From: Novosphingobium lentum NBRC 107847
GTDB lineage: Bacteria > Pseudomonadota > Alphaproteobacteria > Sphingomonadales > Sphingomonadaceae
Reading direction: 5' to 3'
Assembly: GCF_001590965.1 (NCBI RefSeq)
Contig: NZ_BCTW01000023.1
Coordinates: 1-64,000, forward strand
DNA: 64,000 nt
Every line of letters starts with the position of its first letter. Position 1 is the stretch's first letter. The position numbers and the translations under genes were made by a program. Shown here piece after piece: positions 54,916-63,227 of the stretch. A model generated the notes under the pieces. The model was not told the DNA's origin. It saw nothing but the letters and a program-made list of their open reading frames with translations, and searched no databases.

Positions 54916-54965
54916 CCCCCTGCCCGACCACCCGACAGTATACCTTGGGGTGGTCGGGCAGGGGG
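54916..54965. repeat. Perfect 18-bp inverted repeat
   Basis: CCCCCTGCCCGACCACCC (54916-54933) and its exact reverse complement (54948-54965) flank a 14-nt loop. The very strong stem lies between convergent genes and has no T-tract. It could be a terminator or a REP-like element. Confidence 0.85.
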
Positions 54966-55057
54966 AGTGCGCCTGTGCCGCGCGAGGGAAAAGCGTAGCT
55001 GGTTCCGGTCAACGCATTCTGAACTCTTCCGCGCGAGATCGTGCGCAAGCGTGACCG

Positions 55058-55255
55058 TTAACGCACCAGTACTCGATCGGTCGGCGCGTTCCCGGTCGCG
55101 TCGGGGACGGTCCAGATGGCGACGTTGATCGCCATGATCAGCGCCAGCAGCAGCATCAGGCCGGGCCGCATGCGCTCACCGCGCCGGAACAGGAACACCG
55201 CCCCGGCCACCAGCGCCAACGCGGCCAACACCAGCAGCGACAGGGTCAGTCCCAT
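55058..55255 (-). CDS. Small two-helix membrane protein
   Basis: The 65-residue product has two hydrophobic helices (LSLLVLAALALVAGAVFLF and LMLLLALIMAINVAIWTV) joined by a basic loop RRGERMRPG. It follows the DUF937 gene by 8 bp and is likely cotranscribed. No named family recognised. Confidence 0.6.
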   Translation of the reverse strand: MGLTLSLLVLAALALVAGAVFLFRRGERMRPGLMLLLALIMAINVAIWTVPDATGNAPTDRVLVR

Positions 55256-55263
55256 CGGTGGCG

Positions 55264-55824
55264 CTAAAGCTTTCCGCCCAGCACGCTGCCGAGAATGCTG
55301 CCCAGCAACCCGCCGCCGATTCCGCCGCCGCCCGCCTGATTTCCGGCCATGCTGCCCAGCACCGAGCCGATGATCGAGCTGAGCCCGCCGCCACCGCCGT
55401 TTGCGCTGTTGCGCGACGACAGGTAGCCGCCCACCAGCATTGCCAGGATCGGCAGCATCTTGCGCAAGGTCGCGGCATCGACGCCGCTCTGCTGCGCCGC
55501 TTCGCCCGCGACGCTGCGGCTGACGTCCTTCGAGCCGAAGATGTGGCCCAGGATGGTATCGCCCTTGCCCGTGTCGGTCGGTTCGGGCGCAACGACGTTG
55601 TCCGCCAGCTGACCGCCGCCGAGCGAGGCGAGAATGTCGGCCAAGCCGCCGCCACCGCTGGGTGATCCTGCAGGCGCAGCGCCTTGTTCATGGAGCTGGA
55701 AGCCGTGGATGAGCGAGGGCAGCAGCGCACCCGCGCCCGCTTCGGCCTGCTGCGGGGTGATCCCCAGCTGTCCGGCAATCGCGGCGATGCCGCCCGTGTC
55801 GCGAAGAATCGAGGCGAGGTCCAT
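55264..55824 (-). CDS. DUF937/YidB-like protein
   Basis: The 186-residue product starts MDLASILRDTGGIAAIAGQL with LGITPQQAEAGAGALLPSLI, and has DTILGHIFGSKDVSRSVAGEAAQ and LRKMLPILAMLVGGYL, hallmarks of DUF937. The C-terminus is a Gly/Ser/Leu-rich repeat (GGGGLSSIIGSVLGSM, GGGLLGSILGSVLGG). No catalytic site is known for the family. Confidence 0.85.
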   Translation of the reverse strand: MDLASILRDTGGIAAIAGQLGITPQQAEAGAGALLPSLIHGFQLHEQGAAPAGSPSGGGGLADILASLGGGQLADNVVAPEPTDTGKGDTILGHIFGSKDVSRSVAGEAAQQSGVDAATLRKMLPILAMLVGGYLSSRNSANGGGGGLSSIIGSVLGSMAGNQAGGGGIGGGLLGSILGSVLGGKL

Positions 55825-55909
55825 GGAGTTGCTCCAGACAGTTTACGCGAACCGGCGCCGGACCCTCATACACGGGGTCCGACGCCGGGTCGTTGTGCGT
55901 TAAATGCGT

Positions 55910-56272
55910 TCAGTTCTTGCCGAACAGGCCCTTGGCCATGCCCAGCAGATCGTTGACCGGGCTGCCGTCGCCGTCCTTGTCGAGGAAGCCGGTGACTTTC
56001 GACATGACATCGGGGTGCGCGCTCATCATCGACGCGAACTGGCCCAGCGCGCCTTCGCCGCCGATATGGCCGACGATCTGCTGCAGCACATCGGGGCTGA
56101 GGCCGGTGTTGGCGGCGGCGACTTCCACCGTATCGCCTTCGGCAGGATGCGCGGCAGCCAGCGCGGCAACGGCACTTTCGGCCTGTTCAGGATCGATGCC
56201 GACCTTGGTCGCAAGGTTCTTGATGTCGACGTTGCTGCTGATCTGACCCAGAATACTGTCGAAGATGCTCAC
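55910..56272 (-). CDS. DUF937-related protein with a calcium-loop-like segment
   Basis: The 120-residue product has a DUF937-like start (MSIFDSILGQISSNVDIKNLA, VGIDPEQAESAVAALAAAH) and TGLSPDVLQQIVGHIGGEG, then VTGFLDKDGDGSPVNDLLGM. DKDGDGS resembles the loop of an EF-hand or dockerin calcium site, although a flanking EF-hand helix pair is not evident. It lies 85 bp upstream of the larger DUF937 gene on the same strand and may be in the same operon. Confidence 0.75.
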   Translation of the reverse strand: MSIFDSILGQISSNVDIKNLATKVGIDPEQAESAVAALAAAHPAEGDTVEVAAANTGLSPDVLQQIVGHIGGEGALGQFASMMSAHPDVMSKVTGFLDKDGDGSPVNDLLGMAKGLFGKN

Positions 56273-56516
56273 GTTGGAACTCCCGTGTTGTGTTGACCCG
56301 CTCGTCTCTTGCGACGGCGACCGGCGGTGCGCCAGTGAATTCTATGCAACAGTCAGATGTCGAGTGCGTGAATTTGGGCAAACCGGCGTGCGCCGTCGCG
56401 CCTGACGACCGGCGCCGAACGATGATCCATCAGGCGTTGCGCGCCTTGCGCATTTCTGCCGCCAAGGAACGCGGCGCGATCGCGGTGCGGCGGCAAACCC
56501 GTTTGACAGGTCCGCC

Positions 56517-58403
56517 ATGGCGCGACAGGTTGCGCGGATGGTTACACCCGAAACAAATCCGTGGACCCGGCGCGAGGCGCTGGGCGCAATGTCCACCGCT
56601 GTGGGCGCCGCAGTCGCCGCCCTCGCGCTGCCGCGCTTTGCCTATGGCGCCGCCCCGCCAGTCCTTGCCAGCCCCAAAGCTGCCGCAGCCGCCGCGCTGC
56701 TCGATTCGATCGCGTGGAACCTGTTGGCGCTCCAGCCCGAACAGGCGACCTCGCTGGGGATCGACGATGGCGCGCATGCCGCGTTGCGCGCACAGCTGGG
56801 CGACCGTTCGTCCGCCGGGGTGCGCAAGCTGGCCGACCTCGTCCGTGCCGATCTTGCGCGGGTGGAGGCGTTCGACACCACAGGGTTAGATCCTTCGACC
56901 CGCACCAGCCTCGCCGTGGTCCGCAGCGCCTATCGCGCCGCGCTCGACGGGTTCGCGCTGCCGTATGGCGATGTCGCGGTCGGCGGCTGGCGCAACACGC
57001 CCTACGTCGTGATCCAGAACGTCGGCGCCTATCTCGACGTGCCGCGCTTCCTCGATGCCGACCATCCGATCCGTGACGTGAACGACGCAGAAGCCTACCT
57101 GAGCCGCCTTGAAGCCTACCCGGCAGAGCTCGACGGCGAGCTGGAACGGCTGCGCGGCACGGCGGCGATGGGCGTGGTCGCGCCCGGGTTCCTGATCGAC
57201 AAGGCGCTCGCCCAACTCGCCGGTTCGTCGCGCAGCGCACATGCCGGTGGCGGGCTGGTCGAATCGATCGTGCGCCGGACGAAGGACATTGCCGGCGACT
57301 GGGGCCGCCGCGCCTCGGCCATCGTCACCGGCAAGGTCGCGCCCGCGCTCGATCGCCAGATTGCGGAGCTGACCGCGCAGCGCGCAAAGGCCACCAACGA
57401 CGCGGGGCTGTGGGCGCGCCCGCATGGGGCGGAGTTTTACGCCTGGGCCTTGCGCGCCAGCACCACCACGCGGCACACCCCGGCGGAGATCAACAGGATC
57501 GGGCTGGCGGAACTCGCCGCGCTCCACGCACGGATGGACCCGATCCTGCGCAAGCTGGGCTATACCAAGGGATCGGTCGGCGAGCGGATGACCGGGCTGG
57601 GCAAAGACCAGCGCTTTCTGTTTGCCGAAGGCGATCCCGGGCGCGCCGAAATCCTCGCGTTCATCCAGAAGCGGCTCGATTTCATCCGCGCGCAGATGCC
57701 GCGCGCGTTCCGCCATCTGGTGCGCGGCAATGTCGAGGTGCGCCGCCTGCCGCCCGACGAGGAACCCGGCGCGCCCGGTGCCTATGGCGGGCCGGGGTCG
57801 ATCGACGGCAAGATCCCGGGGAAGATGTGGATCAACCTGGGCACCACCTCGCTCCACAACAAGTTCAGCCTGCCCACGCTGGTCCACCACGAGGCGATTC
57901 CCGGCCACGTGTGGCAGGGCGAGTATGCGCAGGCGCTGCCCACGATCCGCGCGATGCTGGCGTTCAACTCCTATTCCGAAGGCTGGGCGCTGTATGCCGA
58001 AACGCTGGGCGACGAGCTGGGCGCGTATGACGGCGATCCGGTGGGGCAGCTGGGCTACCTCCAGTCGATCGCGTTCCGCGCGTGCCGGCTGGTGGTCGAC
58101 ACCGGGCTGCACGATCGCAAGTGGACGCGCGAGCAGGCGATCCACTGGTTCGCCACCACCAACGGCTCGGGCCTCGACGAAGTCACCCCCGAGGTCGAGC
58201 GCTATTGCAGCTGGCCGGGGCAGGCCTGCGGCTACAAGATCGGCCACAGTGAAATCCTGCGCCAGCGCGCGCGGGCCAAAAAGGCGCTGGGCGCGCGGTA
58301 TGACTTGCGCGATTACGACGACGCGGTGGTCGAAGGCGGCAACGTGCCGCTGGATGTGCTGGCGATGAATGTGGAGGCGTATGTGCGGGGCGAGCGGGGG
58401 TAG
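56517..58403 (+). CDS. DUF885 family metallopeptidase-like protein
   Basis: The 628-residue product begins with a probable Tat signal (TRREALGAMSTAVGAAVAALAL ending AYGA, the twin Arg at residues 18-19), so it is likely exported folded. The DUF885 domain shows VHHEAIPGHVWQGEY, a HExxxGH-like zinc site, and SEGWALYAETLGDELG, supplying a further ligand, as in the M2/DUF885 gluzincin-like family. Activity on peptides is inferred. ATG 56517 or 56538 could be the start; both have AGG upstream. Confidence 0.87.
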   Translation: MARQVARMVTPETNPWTRREALGAMSTAVGAAVAALALPRFAYGAAPPVLASPKAAAAAALLDSIAWNLLALQPEQATSLGIDDGAHAALRAQLGDRSSAGVRKLADLVRADLARVEAFDTTGLDPSTRTSLAVVRSAYRAALDGFALPYGDVAVGGWRNTPYVVIQNVGAYLDVPRFLDADHPIRDVNDAEAYLSRLEAYPAELDGELERLRGTAAMGVVAPGFLIDKALAQLAGSSRSAHAGGGLVESIVRRTKDIAGDWGRRASAIVTGKVAPALDRQIAELTAQRAKATNDAGLWARPHGAEFYAWALRASTTTRHTPAEINRIGLAELAALHARMDPILRKLGYTKGSVGERMTGLGKDQRFLFAEGDPGRAEILAFIQKRLDFIRAQMPRAFRHLVRGNVEVRRLPPDEEPGAPGAYGGPGSIDGKIPGKMWINLGTTSLHNKFSLPTLVHHEAIPGHVWQGEYAQALPTIRAMLAFNSYSEGWALYAETLGDELGAYDGDPVGQLGYLQSIAFRACRLVVDTGLHDRKWTREQAIHWFATTNGSGLDEVTPEVERYCSWPGQACGYKIGHSEILRQRARAKKALGARYDLRDYDDAVVEGGNVPLDVLAMNVEAYVRGERG

Positions 58404-58470
58404 GGAACTGGGCGCCAATACCGCCCACCCCGCTGCGACTAGCCTCGCCTTCGGCTCGGCAAGTCTCGCT

Positions 58471-58492
58471 CCCCTCCCGCTTGCGGGAGGGG
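58471..58492. repeat. Intergenic palindrome CCCCTCCCG...CGGGAGGGG
   Basis: CCCCTCCCGC (58471-58480), TT, GCGGGAGGGG (58483-58492): a perfect 10-bp stem between convergent genes. The segment from about 58428 (CGCTGCGACTAGCCTCGCCTT) to this stem resembles a dispersed element I recall from several sphingomonad genomes. Confidence 0.6.
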
Positions 58493-58513
58493 TTGGGCTG
58501 GGCAAGCCTCACC

Positions 58514-59005
58514 CTACCCCCGCAACGCCTTCCATCTTGCCGCGCCAACTTCACCATAAATCCGCGGCACGTCCTTGCCCGAATAGAACACCGCGAACGC
58601 CTCGGCACCCTCGGGCAGCACGACCCACGGTTGCTTCGAGCCGGTGAAGATGTGCACGTCGGGCGGGCAGGCGTCGGGATCGTCGAGCGTGCCGACGCGG
58701 ATGAACGCCGCCGCCTTGCCCGCGCCGCCGTAGTGGCTCCACAGCGTGACGCGGCAGGCGGGGCAGCGCAGCACTTCCTGCCCTTTGCCGCTGGCGGATG
58801 GCGTGGCGACGCTCTCGGGCTGGCCCGCCAGCAGTTCGACCCGATCGGTTTCGATCACCGCGTTGAGCGCAAACGCACTGCCGCTTTCGCGCTGGCACCA
58901 GCGGCAGTGGCAACAGTGCACCACGATCGGTTCGCTGGTGAGGCGATAGCGGACCGCGCCGCAGGTGCAGCCGCCTTCGGCTTGGGGTGACGGGGTTTTA
59001 GGCAT
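58514..59005 (-). CDS. GFA family protein
   Basis: The 163-residue product is of the GFA (glutathione-dependent formaldehyde-activating enzyme-like) family, with zinc-binding Cys in GGCTCGAVRYRL, VVHCCHCRWCQRESGSAF and VLRCPACRVTLWSHY. Most members are not demonstrated to act on formaldehyde. It lies 81 bp downstream of the SRPBCC gene on the same strand, separated by a strong palindrome. Confidence 0.86.
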   Translation of the reverse strand: MPKTPSPQAEGGCTCGAVRYRLTSEPIVVHCCHCRWCQRESGSAFALNAVIETDRVELLAGQPESVATPSASGKGQEVLRCPACRVTLWSHYGGAGKAAAFIRVGTLDDPDACPPDVHIFTGSKQPWVVLPEGAEAFAVFYSGKDVPRIYGEVGAARWKALRG

Positions 59006-59050
59006 TCAAGCATCCTCGTTTCGTTTTGCTTGTCAGTTCGCCTTCTTGAG

Positions 59051-59072
59051 CCCCTCCCCTGAAGGGGAGGGG
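59051..59072. repeat. Intergenic palindrome CCCCTCCCC...GGGGAGGGG
   Basis: CCCCTCCCC (59051-59059), loop TGAA, GGGGAGGGG (59064-59072), a perfect 9-bp stem between SRPBCC and GFA genes. It is similar to the 58471 element and may be a weak terminator for the operon upstream. Confidence 0.6.
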
Positions 59073-59085
59073 AGATGATCGCTCT

Positions 59086-59535
59086 TTAAGCTTCGCACAG
59101 CGCCTTCAGCTGGTCCGCCACCACGCCCCAGCCCTGTTCGAAGCCCATGTCCTTGTGCTGCTGCAGCGCTTCCTCGGTCCAGTGGCGCGCGCTGGCGGTG
59201 TAGCGGGTGCCGCCGTCTTCGGCCGCGATCTCGAAGATGCCGACCATGAACGGCCCGTGCGGGTTGAGATCGGCATCGAGCGCGTCGGTGAAGGCGAAGC
59301 GGCGGCCTTCGTCATAGGCGAGGAAGATGCCTTCCTGCGGCATGGCCTCGCCGTTGGGGCCTTTCATCACCATTGCGCTGCGTCCGCCGGGGCGGCGATC
59401 CTGCTCGACGATCTCGACCGTCCACGGCTGGGGGCACCACCATTCGGCCATGCGGTCGGTCATCACCTGCCACACCGTGGCGGGCGGCGCAGCGATGTGG
59501 CGGGTGATCGACAGTTCGAGCTTGGGATCGGACAT
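59086..59535 (-). CDS. SRPBCC/AHSA1-family protein
   Basis: The 149-residue START-like lipid-binding fold protein has LSITRHIAAPPATVWQVMTD, WWCPQPWTVEIVEQDRRPGG and ARHWTEEALQQHKDMGFEQGW followed by a C-terminal helix, the AHSA1/ATPase-activator-like pattern. AAGGAG 7 nt before ATG 59535 sets the start. It follows the broken GST gene by 19 bp as the probable last gene of the operon. Function unknown. Confidence 0.87.
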   Translation of the reverse strand: MSDPKLELSITRHIAAPPATVWQVMTDRMAEWWCPQPWTVEIVEQDRRPGGRSAMVMKGPNGEAMPQEGIFLAYDEGRRFAFTDALDADLNPHGPFMVGIFEIAAEDGGTRYTASARHWTEEALQQHKDMGFEQGWGVVADQLKALCEA

Positions 59536-59554
59536 GGGGTAGCTCCTTGATGGA

Positions 59555-60206
59555 TCAGTCGCGGTCGGGCGCGCCGAGCGGGAAGTAGGGGCGATAGGGA
59601 CGGGCATCGTCGACGCAGCGCTTGACCGGGGGCAGCGCCAGCAGGTGCGCGCGCCAGCGTCGCAGGCGGTGGCAATCCTCGGGAATGCGATAGACCCAGT
59701 CGGCGTAGAACAGCGACGGCGCGGCGGCGCATTCGATCAGCGTGATCGCGTCGCTGGCCGGGTAGTCCGCCAGCCACGCGTCGATCCAGCGATAAGTGCG
59801 ATCGAGCGCGCCATGCACCCGCGCCCTGGTTTCGTCGCTGAGCGTGCCCGGCGGGCGCAGCACTTCGGCGATGACCTCCTGCATCGCGTTCATCACGTAG
59901 TTGTCGAACACGCGGTCGAGCATCCGCGTGGCGATCGCCGCGTCGGGATCGGCGGGGATCAGCGGCTGCCGTCCGGGGTGGTGGAGCGCGAGGTGCTCGA
60001 TGATCGCGGTCGCCTCGAACACCGTGACATCGCCATCCACCAGCACCGGGAACTTGCCGAGCGGGCTGGCTGCGGCAACCAACGCAGCGTTTTCGGGGAT
60101 GATCGGGATCGACCGTGCGGAATTCGAACGGCGTCGCGTTGGCGTACAACGCGATCAGCGCCTTCCACGTGTACGACGAGAACGGATGGCCATAAAGGCT
60201 GAGCAT
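59555..60206 (-). pseudogene. Glutathione S-transferase, frameshifted
   Basis: The N-terminal thioredoxin half (MLSLYGHPFSSYTWKALIAL, FEFRTVDPDHP) is in one frame; the rest (SPLGKFPVLVDGDVTVFEAT, AIIEHLALH, then the helical domain) is in another. Removing one base from the GGGG at 60095-60098 gives DPDHPENAALVAAASPLGK and a continuous ~217-residue GST. It is either a recent single-base inactivation or a sequencing error. Start ATG 60206 overlaps the upstream stop by one base, so the unit was once in the operon. Confidence 0.85.
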
Positions 60207-60871
60207 CACCAGGTTCCTTCCGCGATTTTCGCCCGGCGCGCGTGTTCGGGTGCGCTCGGCTCGATCTCTCCGAACGATCCGGTCTTCACCGGGCCTGCCG
60301 GTTCCAGCGTCGCAATCATGCAGCCGCGCGGCCCCATCCGCTGTTCGATGGGTTTGAACGTGATGGCGGGCGTGCCATCGCCGAACAGGCGCTTGCCGGT
60401 GCCCAGCACGACCGGCAGGATCATCAGTACCAGCCGGTCGAGCAGCCCGTGCGACAGCAGCTGCGGGTAAAGCGTCGAACTGCCCTGGATGACCAGATCG
60501 GGGCCGTCCGCCGCCTTGACCTTGGCCAGCGCATCGAGATCGGCGAGGCAGTGGCTACCGTGCCAGTCCAGCGCCGTGTCCGACCCGGTCAGCACGTACT
60601 TTTGCACCGTCGCGAACTTGGCCGAGATCGGGTTGTCGGTGGGAATGAACGGCCAGTACGCGGCAAAAATGTCGTATGTCCGCCGCCCGAGCAGCAAGTC
60701 GAACGGCCCGGCAAACAGCGCGCCGATCTGGCTGCCGATGACCTCCTCGGACACAGGCTCCATCCAGCCGCCGTACGGGAAGCCGCCCGAGGTGTCCTCG
60801 TCCGGCCCGCCCGGCGCCTGGATGATCCCGTCGAGCGACACGAACACCCCGCCGATGATCCTGCGCGACAT
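60206..60871 (-). CDS. RibD C-terminal/DHFR-like family reductase
   Basis: The 221-residue product has GGVFVSLDGIIQAPGGPDED (start strand of the RibD_C fold), LLLGRRTYDIFAAYWP, DLVIQGSSTLYPQLLSHGLLDRL and PVVLGTGKRLFGDG, typical of the YyaP/DHFR-like family. Such proteins are frequent beside VOC and SRPBCC genes. NADPH use is presumed from the fold. Confidence 0.87.
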   Translation of the reverse strand: MSRRIIGGVFVSLDGIIQAPGGPDEDTSGGFPYGGWMEPVSEEVIGSQIGALFAGPFDLLLGRRTYDIFAAYWPFIPTDNPISAKFATVQKYVLTGSDTALDWHGSHCLADLDALAKVKAADGPDLVIQGSSTLYPQLLSHGLLDRLVLMILPVVLGTGKRLFGDGTPAITFKPIEQRMGPRGCMIATLEPAGPVKTGSFGEIEPSAPEHARRAKIAEGTW

Positions 60872-60875
60872 CGCC

Positions 60876-61370
60876 CTAGCGTCCGGCGCGGGCGGCTTCG
60901 ATGGCCGCGATATCGATCTTGCGCATGGTCATCATCGCCTCGAACACGCGCTTGCGCGCGGCGGGATCAGGATCGGTCATGCCGTCGGTCAACGCGCGCG
61001 GGGTGATCTGCCACGACAGGCCCCACTTGTCCTTGCACCAGCCGCACGCGCTTTCCTCACCCCCGTTGCCGACGATGGCGTTCCAGTAGCGGTCGGTTTC
61101 TTCCTGGTCGTTGGTGGCGACCTGGAACGAGAACGCCTCGCTGTGCTTGAACATCGGCCCGCCGTTGAGCCCGAAGCAAGCGAGGCCGAGCACGGTGAAC
61201 TCTACCGTCAGCACGGTGCCCGCCTTGCCGTCGGGATAGTCCGACGGCGCGCGCATGATCGCGCCGACGTGGCTGTCGGGGAACGTCGCCGCGTAAAACT
61301 GCGCGGCCTCCTCGGCGCCGCCGTCGTACCACAGGCAGAGGGTGGCGCCGGGTTTGGGTTGCGCGGTCAT
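60876..61370 (-). CDS. PhnB-like VOC family protein
   Basis: The 164-residue product of the 3-demethylubiquinone methyltransferase-like VOC group has LCLWYDGGAEEAAQFYAATF, FTVLGLACFGLNGGP, EETDRYWNAIVGNGGEESAC and GWCKDKWGLSWQITP. The metal-binding residues of active glyoxalases are not all evident. Its ATG overlaps the GST stop (ATGA), and the reductase gene follows 4 bp later. Confidence 0.87.
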   Translation of the reverse strand: MTAQPKPGATLCLWYDGGAEEAAQFYAATFPDSHVGAIMRAPSDYPDGKAGTVLTVEFTVLGLACFGLNGGPMFKHSEAFSFQVATNDQEETDRYWNAIVGNGGEESACGWCKDKWGLSWQITPRALTDGMTDPDPAARKRVFEAMMTMRKIDIAAIEAARAGR

Positions 61371-61993
61371 TTCTGCATCTCCGCGATCAGCTTGTCATCG
61401 ATGGCCTTGGCTGCGAGATAGGCAGGCCGCGCGGTGAGCCGGGCCGAGTAGGCTTCGAATTCCGGCCGTTTGGGCAACGATCCGAATGCCAGCCCCCAGT
61501 TGACCTGCGCCCCGACATAGACATCGGCCATGGTGAACCGCTCGCCGCAGACGTAGTCATGGCTGCCGACATGCCCCGCCAGCGTATCGACGGTGCGGTC
61601 GAAGCTGCCGAAACCGACCATGCCCTCGCGTCCTTCGGGAACCTCCCAGCCCATCGAGCGGGCGACCACGGCCTGCTCCACCGGACCGGCCGCGAAGAAC
61701 AGCCAGCGGTAATAATCGGCGCGCTCGCTTTCGCGCGGAGCGAGGTCGGCGCCGGGGTGTGCATCGGCAAGGTAGGCGCAAATCGCCGCGCCTTCGGTCA
61801 CCACGCGATCACCGCCCAGCGCGTGGTGGACGATCGTGGGGACTTTGCCCATCGGGTTGGCGTCGGTGAACTCGGCGGGCTTGGCGGCCCAGTCGACCAG
61901 CACTGCCTCGTAATCCGCGCCCGCTTCATGCAAGGCCCAGCGCGCGATCTGGCCGCGCGACATCGGGTGGGTGTAGAATGTGTATTCGGCCAT
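61367..61993 (-). CDS. Glutathione S-transferase
   Basis: The 208-residue product has a thioredoxin-fold N-terminus (YTFYTHPMSRGQIARWALHE, PMGKVPTIVHHALGGDRVVTEG with the cis-Pro) and a helical C-terminal domain (ERFTMADVYVGAQVNWGLAF). It likely conjugates glutathione to electrophiles. GGGAG 8 nt upstream of ATG 61993 supports the start. It is coupled to the VOC gene by ATGA overlap. Confidence 0.9.
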   Translation of the reverse strand: MAEYTFYTHPMSRGQIARWALHEAGADYEAVLVDWAAKPAEFTDANPMGKVPTIVHHALGGDRVVTEGAAICAYLADAHPGADLAPRESERADYYRWLFFAAGPVEQAVVARSMGWEVPEGREGMVGFGSFDRTVDTLAGHVGSHDYVCGERFTMADVYVGAQVNWGLAFGSLPKRPEFEAYSARLTARPAYLAAKAIDDKLIAEMQK

Positions 61994-61996
61994 GGT

Positions 61997-62794
61997 TCAA
62001 TCTCCCTTGGGACCGACGAGGCCGAAGCCCGCGCCGTGCGGATCGGTGGCGAGTACGATCCAGTCGCCGGTCGGGACCTGGTGCGGCCCCATCAGCACGG
62101 TGCCGCCGGCCGCCTCGATCGCGGCCTTGCCCGCAGCGACCGAGGGCACGCGGAAATAGAACAGCCACACCGCCGGCTGGCGCTCGTCCTGCCGCTGCAT
62201 GATCGCGCCCAGTTGCTGACCGCCATGATCGATGAAGCAGTAGTCGCCCATCGGCCCCATGTTCATCACCTGGTTGAATTCGAAGCCGAAGTGCTTGGCG
62301 TAGAACGCCTTGGACGCGGCAAGGTCGGGGCTGGCGAGTTCGTTCCAGCTGACCCGCTGGACGGCGCTGGGCGAGAACACGTCGCTCGCCATGCCCTCCA
62401 TCCCCGGAGGGGGCGTGGGGTTCATGATGTAGAACGGCACGCCTTGCGGATCGGTGAGCATGGCAAAGCGACCAACGCCGTCGAGCGCGTGCGGCGGCAT
62501 CTGCACTTTGCCGCCATCAGCCTCGATCGCCCTGGCCGCTGCATCGACATCGGCGGTGTAGAAATAGGCGAGCCACAAGGGGCGCGCGCCGTGCGCCTGC
62601 ATGTCGTCGGTCAGCCGCAACACCCCGCCGGCGTTGCCACCATCGCTGCGCGCGATCATGCGATAGTCCATGTCGTCGCCGGGGGACTCGGGTGCGATCG
62701 TCCAGCCGACCACGTTGTCATAGAATGCCTTGGCGGCGTCGGGGTCGGGGCTCATCAGTTCGTACCAGATGAAGCTGCCTGCCGGATTGGTCAT
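61997..62794 (-). CDS. VOC family protein with two tandem domains
   Basis: The 265-residue product carries two vicinal-oxygen-chelate modules: the first FIWYELMSPDPDAAKAFYDN through FAMLTDPQGVPFYIM, the second VSWNELASPDLAASKAFYAK through IVLATDPHGAGFGLVG, as in glyoxalase-like CFP32-type proteins. The duplicated halves match closely. ATG 62794 lies 7 nt after GGGAG; ATG 62797 and GTG 62800 are alternatives. Confidence 0.88.
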   Translation of the reverse strand: MTNPAGSFIWYELMSPDPDAAKAFYDNVVGWTIAPESPGDDMDYRMIARSDGGNAGGVLRLTDDMQAHGARPLWLAYFYTADVDAAARAIEADGGKVQMPPHALDGVGRFAMLTDPQGVPFYIMNPTPPPGMEGMASDVFSPSAVQRVSWNELASPDLAASKAFYAKHFGFEFNQVMNMGPMGDYCFIDHGGQQLGAIMQRQDERQPAVWLFYFRVPSVAAGKAAIEAAGGTVLMGPHQVPTGDWIVLATDPHGAGFGLVGPKGD

Positions 62795-62831
62795 CATCAC
62801 TCTCCCATTTGGAGTTCGGGACGTTTCAAGT

Positions 62832-63200
62832 TCAGGACGCAGACGGCAATTCCACGACGGGGGCGAACCCGCCGTAGATCATGCGCTTGCCGTCGAACGG
62901 CATCGGGTTGTCGGCCCAGCGAGGGTCTTTCATCAGGTCTGCCATCCGGGCCATGCAGGCGTCGCGGGTCGCCTTGTCGGGCCACTCGACCCAGCTGAAC
63001 ACCACAGTCTCGTCGTCGGTCGCCTGCACCGCTTTGCGAAAATCGGTGAGCGAGCCGGTAGAAATCTCGTCACCCCAGCATTCGATCACGCGGGTTGCGC
63101 CGTTGTCCATGAACACGCTGTCGCCCAGGTTGGCGTGGGCGATGAACTTGTCCTTGTTCGCGGTCGGCACGGCGAGCACGTAGCCATCGATATAGGGCAT
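62832..63200 (-). CDS. DUF1428 family protein
   Basis: The 122-residue product has MPYIDGYVLAVPTANKDKFI, CWGDEISTGSLTDFRKAVQ, VVFSWVEWPDKATRDACMARM and PFDGKRMIYGGFAPVVEL, which are distinctive DUF1428 blocks (dimeric alpha-beta barrel fold). Function unknown; it commonly sits in stress-related clusters like this one. ATG 63200 has AGGA upstream. Confidence 0.9.
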   Translation of the reverse strand: MPYIDGYVLAVPTANKDKFIAHANLGDSVFMDNGATRVIECWGDEISTGSLTDFRKAVQATDDETVVFSWVEWPDKATRDACMARMADLMKDPRWADNPMPFDGKRMIYGGFAPVVELPSAS

Positions 63201-63227
63201 GTTGGGGTCCTCTCTCCAAAGGTACAA

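Noticed and set aside
54857..55048. 63-codon minus-strand frame over the 18-bp inverted repeat
   Set aside because: It spans two intergenic hairpins and has no recognisable sequence.
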